A DNA stretch of 64,000 bases from LMUY01 sp965198565 (lineage in GTDB: Bacteria; Pseudomonadota; Alphaproteobacteria; Acetobacterales; Acetobacteraceae), in NCBI GenBank assembly GCA_965198565.1, contig OZ240665.1, positions 1,240,001-1,304,000 on the forward strand, read 5' to 3'. A program made the position numbers and the translations under genes. The notes under the pieces were generated by a model that ran no database searches, had not been told where the DNA came from, and was given only the letters and a program-made list of their open reading frames with translations. Numbering within the stretch: position 1 is the stretch's first letter; every line of letters begins with the position of its first letter. Shown piece after piece: positions 27,086-36,000 of this stretch.

Positions 27086-27122
27086 CTTGTTGCCATCATC
27101 GGGCCGGTCAGGCTGCAGCACC

Positions 27123-27545
27123 TCATCCACCCAGGGCCTCGTAGACCTCGCCGTTCAGCCGCAGCGATGGGTCGTTGCGCAGCCGCGGGGCCAGGCTGCT
27201 CCAAGCGGCGATGCGCGACGTGTCGATTGGCTGCAGCAGGCGCTGGCTGGCCGCTGGCTGCACGTATTCGAGGTTGGGCAACACCACGTCAATCTTGCCG
27301 ACCCCACCCTGACGAAGCATCTGCAGCAGGTCGTCTTCGGAGGTGAAGAAGACATTCTTGACCGTGGCCCCGGTCTGTTCGGTGAACATTTGCAGCGTTG
27401 CCGGGTCGTCAGCGCCGTAGTGCTGCCAGGAGGCCACCACCAGAGACTGCCCCTTGAAGGCGGGAGTCGCCGGCTGGGCCCGCGTAATCGCGGGCAGCGC
27501 CAACGCCGTGCCGGCGGCGAGCAAAGAGCGGCGTGGGAGCGTCAT
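27123..27545 (-). pseudogene. ABC binding protein (PotD type), N-terminal 140 residues only
   Basis: Good start: AGGAG seven bases before the ATG at 27545, a twin-arginine-like signal (LPRRSLLAAGTALALPAI), then LVVASWQHYGADDPATLQMF and FFTSEDDLLQMLRQGGVG KID, typical of polyamine/iron-type binding proteins. The frame stops after GEVYEALGG, where about 200 residues should follow; transposase debris adjoins the break. It faces the same way as the sugar kinase upstream, of which it was probably the next gene. Confidence 0.85.
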
Positions 27546-27597
27546 GACAATCTCCTGATCCGATGGGTTTGGTCCGGTGACTGCTTTTAGCGCCCGA

Positions 27598-28545
27598 TCA
27601 CGCCGCTAAGCCATGGAGGAACCGCTCCAACTCGGCCCGGCTTGGCGCCGTGGCAGGCCCGGCCCGGGTGACGGAAATCGCCGCGGCCGTATTGGCCCGG
27701 CGCACCGCCGCCGCTGGGCTAAGCCCCTGCGCCAGGCTCGCGATCAGCACGCCGGTATGCGCGTCTCCTGCCCCCGTCGAATCCAGGCTTGCCACCGCGG
27801 GAGAGGCCACCCGCACCGTCTCACCGAAGGCATGCGTGGACAAGGTAGCCCCGGCAGCCCCATCGCGCACCACCAGCAAAGCGTCCGGCGACAGGCCCGG
27901 CCGTAGGCCCTCCCGCACACCCGCCGCATTCTGGCAGCCGGCGAGCAATTCAGCCTCGCGTCGATTCATCGTCCAAACTGTGGCCCGCGGCATGACGGCG
28001 TCCAGCAAGGCAGTGGGAATCTGCCCGGCCAGCGGACCCGGATCGACCACCAGCGCCGTATCCGCAGGCAGGCTGGCCGCCCAGGCGGCGATGGCGGGGC
28101 CAAGATCGGGGTAGCACAGGTCGTAGCCCGAGACGAACACGGCGTCGCCCGCCGCCAGCGGAACGGCGCCCAGGCTGCGCTCGCCGAGCCAGGCCTCGAC
28201 GCCGGGGCTGGATACGAACGTCCGCTCGCCATCGGGCTCCACGAGCACCATGCAGAAGCCGCTATCGCCTTCTGAACTGGCGGGAAGCAGGATGCCGATG
28301 CCCTCGCGCACCAGGTCTTCGCGGATGCGGGCGCCATACGGGCCGCTGCCATGGCGCCCGGCAAACAGGGTGGGCAGCCCCTGACGGGCTGCCGCGGCAA
28401 GAATGTTGAAGCCTCCGCCAGCACTGATCGTGGCGGCCGAACCCAGCACGTCCCCGCCCCGCGGCGGCAGGAACGGCACTGCGATCCTGATATCGGCCAC
28501 GACGCTGCCGGCCGAGACACAACGGCGGATGCCGAAGGGCAGCAT
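27598..28545 (-). CDS. PfkB-family carbohydrate/nucleoside kinase
   Basis: 315 residues; ATG at 28545 overlaps the stop of the ADP-ribosylglycohydrolase gene. Ribokinase fold: GSAATISAGGGFNILAAAAR at residues 38-57 (substrate GG motif) and the ATP-site DSTGAGDAHTGVLIA with the catalytic aspartate near residue 258. It would phosphorylate a sugar or nucleoside released by the neighbouring hydrolase. It is intact although the genes on both sides are damaged. Confidence 0.92.
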   Translation of the reverse strand: MLPFGIRRCVSAGSVVADIRIAVPFLPPRGGDVLGSAATISAGGGFNILAAAARQGLPTLFAGRHGSGPYGARIREDLVREGIGILLPASSEGDSGFCMVLVEPDGERTFVSSPGVEAWLGERSLGAVPLAAGDAVFVSGYDLCYPDLGPAIAAWAASLPADTALVVDPGPLAGQIPTALLDAVMPRATVWTMNRREAELLAGCQNAAGVREGLRPGLSPDALLVVRDGAAGATLSTHAFGETVRVASPAVASLDSTGAGDAHTGVLIASLAQGLSPAAAVRRANTAAAISVTRAGPATAPSRAELERFLHGLAA

Positions 28546-29576
28546 CACGCGCTGCCGCCGTGACGCAGGCCGAGCAAGGCCTCCGCCAGCGCTTCCAATT
28601 GCAACAGCGGATTGGCCCGGCGCAACGTCAGGATGGCGGCGGGCGGGAAGCGCTGCGCTCCGTGGCACGCCCCCATGATCGCCCCGGCGATCGCGCCCAC
28701 GGTGTCGCAATCGCCGCCGAGACTGGCGGCGAGGCAGCACACCCGCCATGGATCATCCGGCGCAACCGAGCAAAGCGCGAGGGCCGCGGGAACCGCCTCG
28801 TTGGTGGCCACCCCCGTGCCGACCAGGCGGTAGATCAGGTCGAGCGCCGCCGCCTCGTCCTGCCCAGCGACCAAACCAATCGCCCATTCGATGCGGGCGG
28901 CCACATCGGCGCCGGCAAAATAGAAGCCGCGCTGGGCGCCAAGACGTGCCGCCGCGACCGACAGGCAGAGCGCGTCCGCCACGTTGGCGCCGGCCACGCC
29001 CGCGCTCACCGCCGCCGCGACGGCAGACGCACCGGCCATGGCCACGGTCGTGTTGTGCGTGAGGTGCCCGGTTTGGAACACGGCATCGACCAGGCGGCTA
29101 AGCGGCTCCGGCGGGAAGGCGATACCAACCGGCGCCACGCGCATGGCCGCGCCGTTGGTGGCGCCGGTGCGCCCGGTCAACTCGGTCGAGGTGCCGGCGG
29201 CCGCCAGCGACAGGGCGCGGCGGGTGGAGGGGCCAAGCAAGTCGGCCGAGCCGGCTGCCGCCATGCGCGCCTCCCAGGCCAACAAGGCTTGGGCGAACGC
29301 GGCCGGGTCAATCCGGCCCGAACCAGCGGCCAACATATCGCCCAGGATCACGGCCTGATCGGTGTCGTCGGTGACCTGGCCAGCTTCCATGCCGCGGCTG
29401 ATAAAGTTTTCTTACGGACCGGGCTGAAAGTCGTCCAGAATGCCATAGCGGCTGGCGATCCAGTCGCGCGGCATGTATTGCGTCGGCATGCCGAGCGCGT
29501 CGCCGACCGCCAACCCCAGCAACGCGCCCTCCGAGCGGTCTCGCTCGCCTACCAAATTCGCCGCCGCTTGCTGCAC
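28545..29576 (-). pseudogene. ADP-ribosylglycohydrolase-family gene with an internal TAA
   Basis: Read from a GTG at 29576, the frame gives EGALLGLAVGDALGMPTQY, the start of the ADP-ribosylglycohydrolase fold, runs to GILDDFQPGP and meets TAA (29412-29414). It continues in the same frame with ENFISRGM, VTDDTDQAVILGDML, GATNGAAMRVAPVG and GGDCDTVGAIAGAIMGACHG. The two halves hold all metal-binding motifs (GDALG, TDDTDQ, GGDCDTV), so one base change inactivates a complete gene of about 343 codons. A shorter product could begin at the ATG at 29390, but would lack the first metal ligands. The gene overlaps the kinase by four bases. Confidence 0.85.
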
Positions 29577-29989
29577 GTGTCTCAACCTGTCCCGTCCGGG
29601 TCAAGCTATGGCGAGGCACATAGCCAATGCAAGCCGCAGGCGATCCGCGTTGCCGACTGTGGCGGCATGCCCGGGCACGCCGGAGGATGAGCCGCTCGAT
29701 CACGCCAACGCCCTGTTGGCGTAGGTCGTCAGGACTGTCCTTCGCCCGGCCTAGTTCTCTGTTTTGGCGAGCATCTTTATCGACGCGCCAGGGCTGACCG
29801 CAAGGCCGCGGCTGATGGGGTATGTCGCCCGGTGCCCCACTCGCCAGCCTGTGTCGGACGAGCTGTTCAGCAGGTCGTGGCAAATCCGCGCGGCCATGGG
29901 CGAGCGGCTGGTGTTGCCGTTGCAGATAGAGACGATAAGGCTGCCCCTAAGAGCGCGCAGATCGACCGTGACCTTTGTTTGTGGCGCAG
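29577..29989. other. No recognisable gene
   Basis: About 410 bases between the hydrolase gene and a binding-protein remnant. Neither strand shows a protein I recognise or a convincing ribosome site; probably degraded sequence. Confidence 0.5.
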
Positions 29990-30262
29990 ATCGGTGGCCA
30001 TTTTGTGAAGGTCTCCTGCGGAACGGTCGGCACCGCTGCGAAGTCCTTGCTGCCGGGCTCGAACTTCACTAGCACGAGGCTGTGGGCCATGTGTTGTCGG
30101 CATCCGTGGTGAACACGCGGGAGATGCCATGGTAGCCGCGGACGGGGGCCAAGTAATCGCGCAGCTTGGACCGGTCGGGCCCCACCTGCCTGAGGCGATT
30201 GTAGTTGCAGCGCGGCGAGACAGGGCATGGATCATGGCAAAGTCCTTGTTGAGGGATGTACC
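29990..30262 (-). pseudogene. Possible branched-chain (LivK-type) binding protein remnant, frameshifted
   Basis: Pieces in three frames line up in order: FAMIHALSRRAATT, then RQVGPDRSKLRDYLAPVRGY HGISRVFTTDADN, then AHSLVLVKFEPGSKDFAAV. This order (a helix, GPDRxKLRDYL, a GxTGxxxFDADGN-like turn, a KSLVLVK strand) resembles the C-terminal end of LivK-type binding proteins. At least two frame changes are needed. The match is from memory only. Confidence 0.4.
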
Positions 30263-30269
30263 AGTCGCG

Positions 30270-30671
30270 TCACGGCGTTGCTTCATCTGGCGTGAATGAT
30301 TGGGCCAGCACGGCCTTCAGCACCTTGCCGGCGCTGCTCTTCGGCATGTCGGTGATGGGGACAATGCGGCGCGGGACCTTGTAGCTAGCCAGGCTGGCGC
30401 GGCAGTGCTCGCGCAACGCCTTGGCTTCGGCGGGCGCGCGCAACGTCACGAACGCCGCCACTTCCTCGCCGAACTCCGCCGAGGGCCAGCCGACCACCGC
30501 CGCTTCTGCCACCGCCGGATGGGCGAGCAGCACGCGCTCGATCTCGTTCGGATATGTTCACCCCGCCGCGGATGATCATGTCCTTGAAGCGCCCGGTGAT
30601 GTGCAGGTAACCCGCGGCGTTGCCGTCGGGCAACCAGCGCGCGCGCTGGCGGATATGGGCGATGCTGCCCT
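30270..30671 (-). pseudogene. Acyl-CoA synthetase (AMP-forming) C-terminal fragment, frameshifted
   Basis: Minus strand reads GYLHITGRFKDMIIRGGVNI, the A8 hinge motif of adenylate-forming ligases, then changes frame (near 30556) to EIERVLLAHPAVAEAAVVGW and VPRRIVPITDMPKSSAGKVL, the C-terminal domain with the catalytic lysine in SAGKVL. Two bases of the usual NIYPNEIE sequence are missing. The large N-terminal AMP-binding domain is absent; transposase remains abut the upstream edge. Confidence 0.85.
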
Positions 30672-30890
30672 CTAGATGTCGCTGCTCTGGAGGTTGTCCC
30701 TGTTGAGCCTGGAGATGGGAGGTTTTCCGCCGAGGGCTGAGTGTGGTCGTGCGGTGTTGTAGTCGTGCAGCCATGGGTGCATGGCCTGCTGGCGTTCGGC
30801 TGAGGTGTTAAACGGGGTGGCATAGGCCAGCAGCGGCACGACGGTGCGTTGCCAGAGCGCAACACACCCTACGGCTTGGAGCAGTTGCAT
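30672..30890 (-). pseudogene. IS481-type transposase C-terminal remnant
   Basis: The last 60 codons read YATPFNTSAERQQAMHPWL, HDYNTARPHSALGGKPPISR L, the closing part of the rve integrase core and tail found in IS481/IS3 transposases. The catalytic aspartates are absent. It sits between the acyl-CoA synthetase fragment and the surface-acylation genes. The following 64 bases up to 30955 show nothing. Confidence 0.8.
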
Positions 30891-30954
30891 GGTATCGCCA
30901 TGGCAGTCCGCTCAACCACATGCGCAATGGAGCGGCTGCATCGCCGGCGAGATT

Positions 30955-32070
30955 TCAGTCCGTGGCGCTGGCAGCCGCAAGCGGGGCGCAGCTCTGCAAA
31001 CCGGGATATTTGGCCGCAACGATGTCGTGCGACAGGACGTGCGCCATAAGTGCGCTGCCGGCCGCGGTGATGTGGTCTTCGACGTTGTAGAACAACGGCC
31101 CCAGATGGTCCGCCGCAGCGAACGATGGCGTCGTATCCAAGTAACGCACGCCGTTCTGCGCGGCGATCTTGCCGACCGCCTGGTCCAAAGCGAGCGGATC
31201 GGTCGATGGGAACTCGGCATGGTAGCGCATCAGGTAAGGCTGCGAGCGCAACGGCACGAACACCAGCAGCAGCGGCACATTGTCGGCGCGCGCCTTGGCC
31301 GCCAAGTGCGCAACCATCGTGGCCGTGTAGCCGATCTGTTGTTGCCAGAATGCCGACAGCGGCTGTTGCACCGAACTGGCGCGCTGCGGGTCGCGCAGGT
31401 AGAACTTCAGGAACGTCGTCGGCAAGTCGGCCCGGTAATGCAGCACCGCGGTCCACAATGGGCTGTTCTGCATCACCGAGCGCAAGCCGGCCACCACCGT
31501 GCCGATCAAACCATGCGGCGGCGGCGGCTGGTCGGCATCGTCCAGATCGAGCGGCTGGCTGAGGTCGAACGGCGTGATCGTCATGATCACCAGGTCCGGC
31601 TGACGTGTCAGCGCCTCGTCCATGCGCGCTTCGACCCGGCCCCATTGGTAGCCAAGCCCGCCCATGCTCTGGAACTCGACCGGATGGCCGCAGGTCGAGG
31701 TCAGGATCTTCTCGCTGCGCACGGCGATGGTCTCGTCATACGGAACGAGATAACCCATGCTGGTGGACGACCCGATCAGCGCGATGCGGAACGTGTCGGG
31801 CGGTTTGGTGAGGCAAGACTCGCGCGACCGGTAGCCGCATTCGTTGTAGTCGTTCTCGGTCCAGGGCCCTTCCGCCGGCTTGTAGACCGTCTTGCAATTC
31901 GGCGCCGCGCGATGGCCGAGCACCGGGTCCGGCCGCAAGCAGCGGTCGGTCTTCTGTTCGTAGAACGTGTAGTGCGCGATCAGGTCCGGGATGCCGACCA
32001 TCAGCACCACGGTGGCAACGCAGATGGCCGGCAGCAAAACCACGTCGCGACTCAGCTGCCAACGACTCAT
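30955..32070 (-). CDS. SGNH-hydrolase-like membrane-anchored protein partnering an MBOAT
   Basis: 371 residues from the ATG at 32070, chosen because an N-terminal membrane anchor follows (DVVLLPAICVATVVLMVG). The outer domain has the SGNH-like block IALIGSSTSMGYLVPYDE near residue 95 with the candidate serine, and a C-terminal VEDHITAAGSALMAHVL with the Asp/His pair. Such proteins (AlgJ/AlgX, PatB, DltD-like) move acyl groups to polysaccharides outside the inner membrane after an MBOAT has passed them across. It lies 40 bases after the MBOAT gene and is the last gene of the set. Confidence 0.8.
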   Translation of the reverse strand: MSRWQLSRDVVLLPAICVATVVLMVGIPDLIAHYTFYEQKTDRCLRPDPVLGHRAAPNCKTVYKPAEGPWTENDYNECGYRSRESCLTKPPDTFRIALIGSSTSMGYLVPYDETIAVRSEKILTSTCGHPVEFQSMGGLGYQWGRVEARMDEALTRQPDLVIMTITPFDLSQPLDLDDADQPPPPHGLIGTVVAGLRSVMQNSPLWTAVLHYRADLPTTFLKFYLRDPQRASSVQQPLSAFWQQQIGYTATMVAHLAAKARADNVPLLLVFVPLRSQPYLMRYHAEFPSTDPLALDQAVGKIAAQNGVRYLDTTPSFAAADHLGPLFYNVEDHITAAGSALMAHVLSHDIVAAKYPGLQSCAPLAAASATD

Positions 32071-32110
32071 CGGCGGCCGCCCGGGAAGCTGGTTGCGAGC
32101 GCGGTCAGGC

Positions 32111-33559
32111 TCAGAACGCCTTGTACACGATGTCGGGAGCGGGTGCGTTGAGCAACACCACGTTGGCCGCAATCAACGTCACCATGGCCGTTGCGGTCAT
32201 GCAGCGGATGTAGCGGGACTGGCTGACCGGTTCGCGCACGCCCGGGTCCACGCTCCAGGTGAAGCGGTTCAGCGCCTTGCGGGCATTGGTCATGGCCGAG
32301 AGGATGACGGTCGCGAGCAGGAACAGCGCCACCAAGGCAACGATCATCCCCGCCGTGCCCACCGTATCGACCGCCGACCCGATGTCATGCCAGTTGGACC
32401 AGAACCACAGCAGGGTGAAGCCGAACCAAGTGAAGGTGAGCCCGCGCATGCACGCCATGTAGATCCCGTTGGCGCTCAGCTCGCGGTAGCCCTTTCGCCC
32501 AAGCCGCTCCGTCATGAACACCTGGTAGAATTTGTTCACCGCGACGCCGCCGCCCTGCAGGAAGCCGAAGAACAGGAACTCGGAGGTCTGGCCGTGCCAC
32601 AGCCCGACCAGGAAGAAGGTGACGAAGAAGGCCGCCGCCGCGAGGTAGGGCGCCAGGGACCGCTGCGTGATCCGCTCCATCAGGAACATGATGGATGGGT
32701 TGTACACGTAGGTCTTGAGCCAGCCGGACAGCGTCATGTGCCACCGGCCCCAGAAGTTGATGAAGTTCTCCGCCACGAACGGGTGATCGAAGTTCTCCGG
32801 CATGATGATGCCGAAGAAGCGGGCGACCCCGATCACCACGTCCACATAGCCGGAGAAGTTGAAGTAGAGGTAGATCGGGTAGATGCCGACAACCTGCATG
32901 CCGATTGCGACCCGGCTCCAGAAATCATGCTCGCCGGCCATGCCGTCCAGCACCTGGTGTTGCCAGTAGCTGAGCAACGCGGAGACCAGCGCCACCTTGA
33001 AGTAGCCGACGATGATCCGCTCCACGGCAGTGCCGATGGCAGGCAGGTCGAGCGGCGGGCGCACCATCTCGGTGGCGTGGTAATCCTCGTAGCGCTGGAT
33101 CGGGCCGGACACGAGGGCGGTGAAGTTCAGCGTGTAGTTGATGTAGGAAATCGGCGTGATGCGCTCCAGGTTGCCCTGGTAGCTGTCGATGATGACGTGC
33201 AGCACGCGGAAGAAGACGTAGGACAGGCCTAATAGCAGGAAGATGTTGGGCAGCAGCAGCGCGCTCGGCACGAAGGTGTAGCGCTTGAGCCAGAAGAACA
33301 CGCCGATGGTGACCAGCAGCATGGCGACGAACACCGCGCGGCTGGCGCCGGGCCGGACGATGTACTGTGAGGCGATGTAGCCGAACAGCAGGAACCCGGC
33401 GAACGGCAGCATCGCCACCGGGTTGTGGGTGAAGCTGGCGATGAACACCACGTTCCACACCAGCAACACGATCTGCCGCCACCAGGTGCCGCGGCCGATG
33501 TTGAACAGCAGCGCGCCCAAGGCGGCGAACTCGAGGAACTGGAACGACGGGACGATCAT
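32111..33559 (-). CDS. MBOAT-family O-acyltransferase
   Basis: 482 residues with about a dozen hydrophobic segments. The MBOAT signature is clear: NFWGRWHMTLSGWLKTYVY with H274 and the second catalytic FLVGLWHGQTSEF with H322; FNFSGYVDVVIGVARFFGI precedes it. Members transfer acyl groups across the inner membrane to glycans (AlgI, DltB, PatA). Here the natural donor is probably the acyl carrier protein encoded two genes upstream. Start ATG at 33559, ten bases from the FkbH stop. Confidence 0.94.
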   Translation of the reverse strand: MIVPSFQFLEFAALGALLFNIGRGTWWRQIVLLVWNVVFIASFTHNPVAMLPFAGFLLFGYIASQYIVRPGASRAVFVAMLLVTIGVFFWLKRYTFVPSALLLPNIFLLLGLSYVFFRVLHVIIDSYQGNLERITPISYINYTLNFTALVSGPIQRYEDYHATEMVRPPLDLPAIGTAVERIIVGYFKVALVSALLSYWQHQVLDGMAGEHDFWSRVAIGMQVVGIYPIYLYFNFSGYVDVVIGVARFFGIIMPENFDHPFVAENFINFWGRWHMTLSGWLKTYVYNPSIMFLMERITQRSLAPYLAAAAFFVTFFLVGLWHGQTSEFLFFGFLQGGGVAVNKFYQVFMTERLGRKGYRELSANGIYMACMRGLTFTWFGFTLLWFWSNWHDIGSAVDTVGTAGMIVALVALFLLATVILSAMTNARKALNRFTWSVDPGVREPVSQSRYIRCMTATAMVTLIAANVVLLNAPAPDIVYKAF

Positions 33560-33569
33560 CGCAAACGCC

Positions 33570-35489
33570 TCAGGCTGCCACGCGCTCTTCCATCACGCCG
33601 GAGCGCCGTATCACCATCGGCGCCGCCGGGATGTGCATGGATGCGTCCATTTCCCAGCGGGTCTCCCCATTCGCCTCGGAAATCAGGCTGAAGCCGAGCT
33701 TCTGGTAATGGTCGCGCACCAGGGCGTTCTTTTCCGTCGGGCGATAGACGCCGACGATGCGCTGCATGCCGACGCGCCGGGCCTGTTCCAGGATTTCGCG
33801 CAGCACCATCGCCTCGACCTTGCGGCCGAGCACGCGGCAGCTCATCAGCCAGGTGTCGATCTCCCAGGTTTCGGGGCCGCCGCGCCGGCAGATGATGACG
33901 CCGATCATGCCGTTGTCGCCGAACTTGTCGACCAGGCGCACCTGCAGGGTGAAGGCCGCCGGGTCTTGCTCGGCCGCCGCCACGTCGGCTTCGCTGTAGC
34001 GGCGCGTGGTGAGGTTGAACTGGTTGGACTTGTTGATGAGCTGGCTGATGCGCGCGCGGCCGGTGCGGTCGAACGCCGCGAAGTCGATCTCCATCTCCAG
34101 CGAGGCGAGATAGGAGTCGATGTCGCCGGCCTGCTTCTGCAACGCCACGCGCTCGGCGTTGTTCTGATACATCTCGGCGCGCTCGCGGTCCTCCTTGGAG
34201 AAAGCGACGCTCTCGAAATAGCCGGCAGCGGCCAGGGTGCGGGCGAAGGTGGACGGGTCTTCCGCCACTTCCGGCACGCCCACCTGCGGCAGCATGCGGC
34301 GCACCAGGTCGCGCTCCATCGGGTTGTCGTCGAGGAACACCATCGCGTCCAGGCCGAGCGAGAGTTCCTCGGCGATGGCCTTGATGTTGGTGGCCTTGTC
34401 GTTCCAGTTGGCCTGGAACACGGCGATGTGGCTCTCCTTCAGCAGCATCTCGGGATGCTGGCGGAACGGCGTGCGCGCCACCTCGTCGGTGTTCTTGGAC
34501 GACACGGCGAGCACGATGCCGCGTTGGCGCAGGGCCAGCGCCATCTGCTGCACAGCCAAGTGGGCCTCGCCGGTGGCGTCGCCCTGGGCGATCTTGATGC
34601 CCTCGAGCCCGTCATCGCCGATCACGCCGCCCCAGACCGTGTTGTCCAGGTCCAGGATCAGGCACTTCTTGCTGCGGCCGCGCAGGGCGGCGAGCAGGCG
34701 GCCGACATGGTCGGCATACACGGGCAGGCAGATGTCGGCGAACGGCAGCTTGGCCAGGTTCCATTGTGCTGGCGAGTGCCAGGTGGAGAGGCCCACCGTT
34801 TCGGCCAGCGACGCCACGTCGAGCAGGAGGTCGGGCGTGCCGGCCATGCTGTCGGAGATGGCGCCATTGAGCCCCTCGATGACCCGGCGCATCGTCCCAG
34901 GCACCAGGCGGTCGAAGCTGCCGAACAGGCTCTCGGGCGGCGGCGCCATGGTCGGCACGATGCAGATTGCGCCGGAATGGGTGCGAAAGTTCTCGCGCAA
35001 GGCATTGAGGTACGCGAGCGCGCCGTCGATTTCACCTTGCTCGCCCACCGCGTTGCCGGGCTCGAAGCGGATCGGCAGGCCGCGGTGGTCGATCACCATC
35101 AGCACGGCTTGTGGCCGCGCCGTGTTGATCTTGCTGCCCGGGTCCATCGCTTCCTGGGTGGTCATGCCGTAATCGGCCTGGATGCATTCCAGCGCGACGC
35201 CGTGGCGGGCTGCGGTGCCGACCAGGATCGGCACCAGCATGTCGAGCGTGCCGTTGCCGATCAGGCCGAGGCGGTACGGCTCGAGCGGCGCCAGCGACCG
35301 GCCTTCGGTGCGGGCCTTGGTGATGACCCGGCCCAGGCGCGAGAGCTGCGACTCATTGAGCGCGTGGTTGGCGAGGGCGCGGATTTGCGGCCCCGGCGCC
35401 GCTTCGGTGGCGAGCGCCTTGCAGGCGGCGGCGAAATCCTCCGGGGCGCGCGGCAGCCAGCCGAGGCCGAGATAGAGCTCGGCGCTCAT
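33570..35489 (-). CDS. FkbH-like HAD-IIIC protein (acyl/glyceryl loading onto ACP)
   Basis: 639 residues in three parts. Residues 70-265 resemble an SGNH-like N-terminal domain. The HAD domain follows, with CLILDLDNTVWGGVIGDDG (D280, D282), VSSKN at 330-333 and the DDNP motif at 387-390. The C-terminal 170 residues look like a GNAT fold (MSCRVLGRKVEAMVLREIL, then KLGF). FkbH proteins take a three-carbon phosphoglycerate unit, dephosphorylate it and load it on an ACP as glyceryl. The ATG at 35489 overlaps the ACP stop (ATGA), so the pair is translated together. Confidence 0.92.
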   Translation of the reverse strand: MSAELYLGLGWLPRAPEDFAAACKALATEAAPGPQIRALANHALNESQLSRLGRVITKARTEGRSLAPLEPYRLGLIGNGTLDMLVPILVGTAARHGVALECIQADYGMTTQEAMDPGSKINTARPQAVLMVIDHRGLPIRFEPGNAVGEQGEIDGALAYLNALRENFRTHSGAICIVPTMAPPPESLFGSFDRLVPGTMRRVIEGLNGAISDSMAGTPDLLLDVASLAETVGLSTWHSPAQWNLAKLPFADICLPVYADHVGRLLAALRGRSKKCLILDLDNTVWGGVIGDDGLEGIKIAQGDATGEAHLAVQQMALALRQRGIVLAVSSKNTDEVARTPFRQHPEMLLKESHIAVFQANWNDKATNIKAIAEELSLGLDAMVFLDDNPMERDLVRRMLPQVGVPEVAEDPSTFARTLAAAGYFESVAFSKEDRERAEMYQNNAERVALQKQAGDIDSYLASLEMEIDFAAFDRTGRARISQLINKSNQFNLTTRRYSEADVAAAEQDPAAFTLQVRLVDKFGDNGMIGVIICRRGGPETWEIDTWLMSCRVLGRKVEAMVLREILEQARRVGMQRIVGVYRPTEKNALVRDHYQKLGFSLISEANGETRWEMDASMHIPAAPMVIRRSGVMEERVAA

Positions 35490-35734
35490 TGCGCGGGGGC
35501 CTTGGCACGGATGAGGTCCATCAGGTCCCCAACGTTCTTGAGGCTGGCAATCTGCGCGGCCGAGAACTTGACGTTAAAGGCCTTCTGCACGGCAAGGATG
35601 AGCCGAACATGAGTCAAGCTATCCCACTCTGGGACGTCTTCGGCAGTCAAACTTGGCGTCACCACGATATCGTCATTGTCGAATACATCGTGGAAAATCG
35701 AAGTCATCTTGTTGAGAATGTCTTCCACAGTCAC
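35486..35734 (-). CDS. Acyl carrier protein
   Basis: 82 residues from a GTG at 35734 with AGGAG seven bases upstream; the open frame goes 18 codons further but without an initiation site. The phosphopantetheine serine is in PEWDSLTHVRLILAV at about residue 37, followed by the usual helix III acids. Dedicated ACPs of this sort carry the unit made by the FkbH-like enzyme encoded immediately downstream. First gene of the ACP-FkbH-MBOAT-SGNH set; the promoter would lie in 35735-35900. Confidence 0.9.
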   Translation of the reverse strand: MTVEDILNKMTSIFHDVFDNDDIVVTPSLTAEDVPEWDSLTHVRLILAVQKAFNVKFSAAQIASLKNVGDLMDLIRAKAPAQ

Positions 35735-35897
35735 CGGCACTCCTGTGAGAGAACAGGGCCGCCCGTTGCGCAAGCCCCGGACGTCCAACTATCTACCGAT
35801 GGCTACCTGGTTTTGGTGCAACGCACAAGACATAAGCAAGTGCGGCTCTTGGCTAGCGCAATCAACTGTAAGAACTGCATTCAATGGCGTGCGAACG

Positions 35898-35960
35898 CTA
35901 GAGCATCACCGGATCAGGTGTGGTCACCTGACCGGTAAAGATGCTCGCCAAAACAACAAC
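35898..35960. repeat. Dispersed CTAGAGCATCA...GCTCGCCAAAACAA repeat, copy A
   Basis: Starts CTAGAGCATCACC, holds a hairpin (CCGGATCAGGTG then CACCTGACCGG), and ends GATGCTCGCCAAAACAAC. A second copy is at 60523-60591 with the same borders but a different hairpin. Probably a small non-coding repeat family of this genome. Confidence 0.7.
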
Positions 35961-35962
35961 GA

Positions 35963-36000
35963 GACCATGGCCGGCGACTCTCTCTGAGCCGGCCATGGTC
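35963..36000 (-). terminator. Strong hairpin at the end of the amidase gene
   Basis: GACCATGGCCGGC (35963-35975) and its exact complement GCCGGCCATGGTC (35988-36000), 13-bp stem and 12-base loop. The stem begins on the last base of the amidase stop codon. On the minus strand it is followed by a T-rich TTGTTGTTTTGG, as in an intrinsic terminator. Confidence 0.7.

Noticed and set aside
29412..29414. Recoding of the TAA as an amino acid
   Set aside because: No known bacterial recoding uses TAA; a nonsense mutation or sequencing error is simpler.
33423..35612. 729-codon open frame opposite the FkbH-like gene
   Set aside because: Same reason; HAD motifs on the minus strand are decisive.
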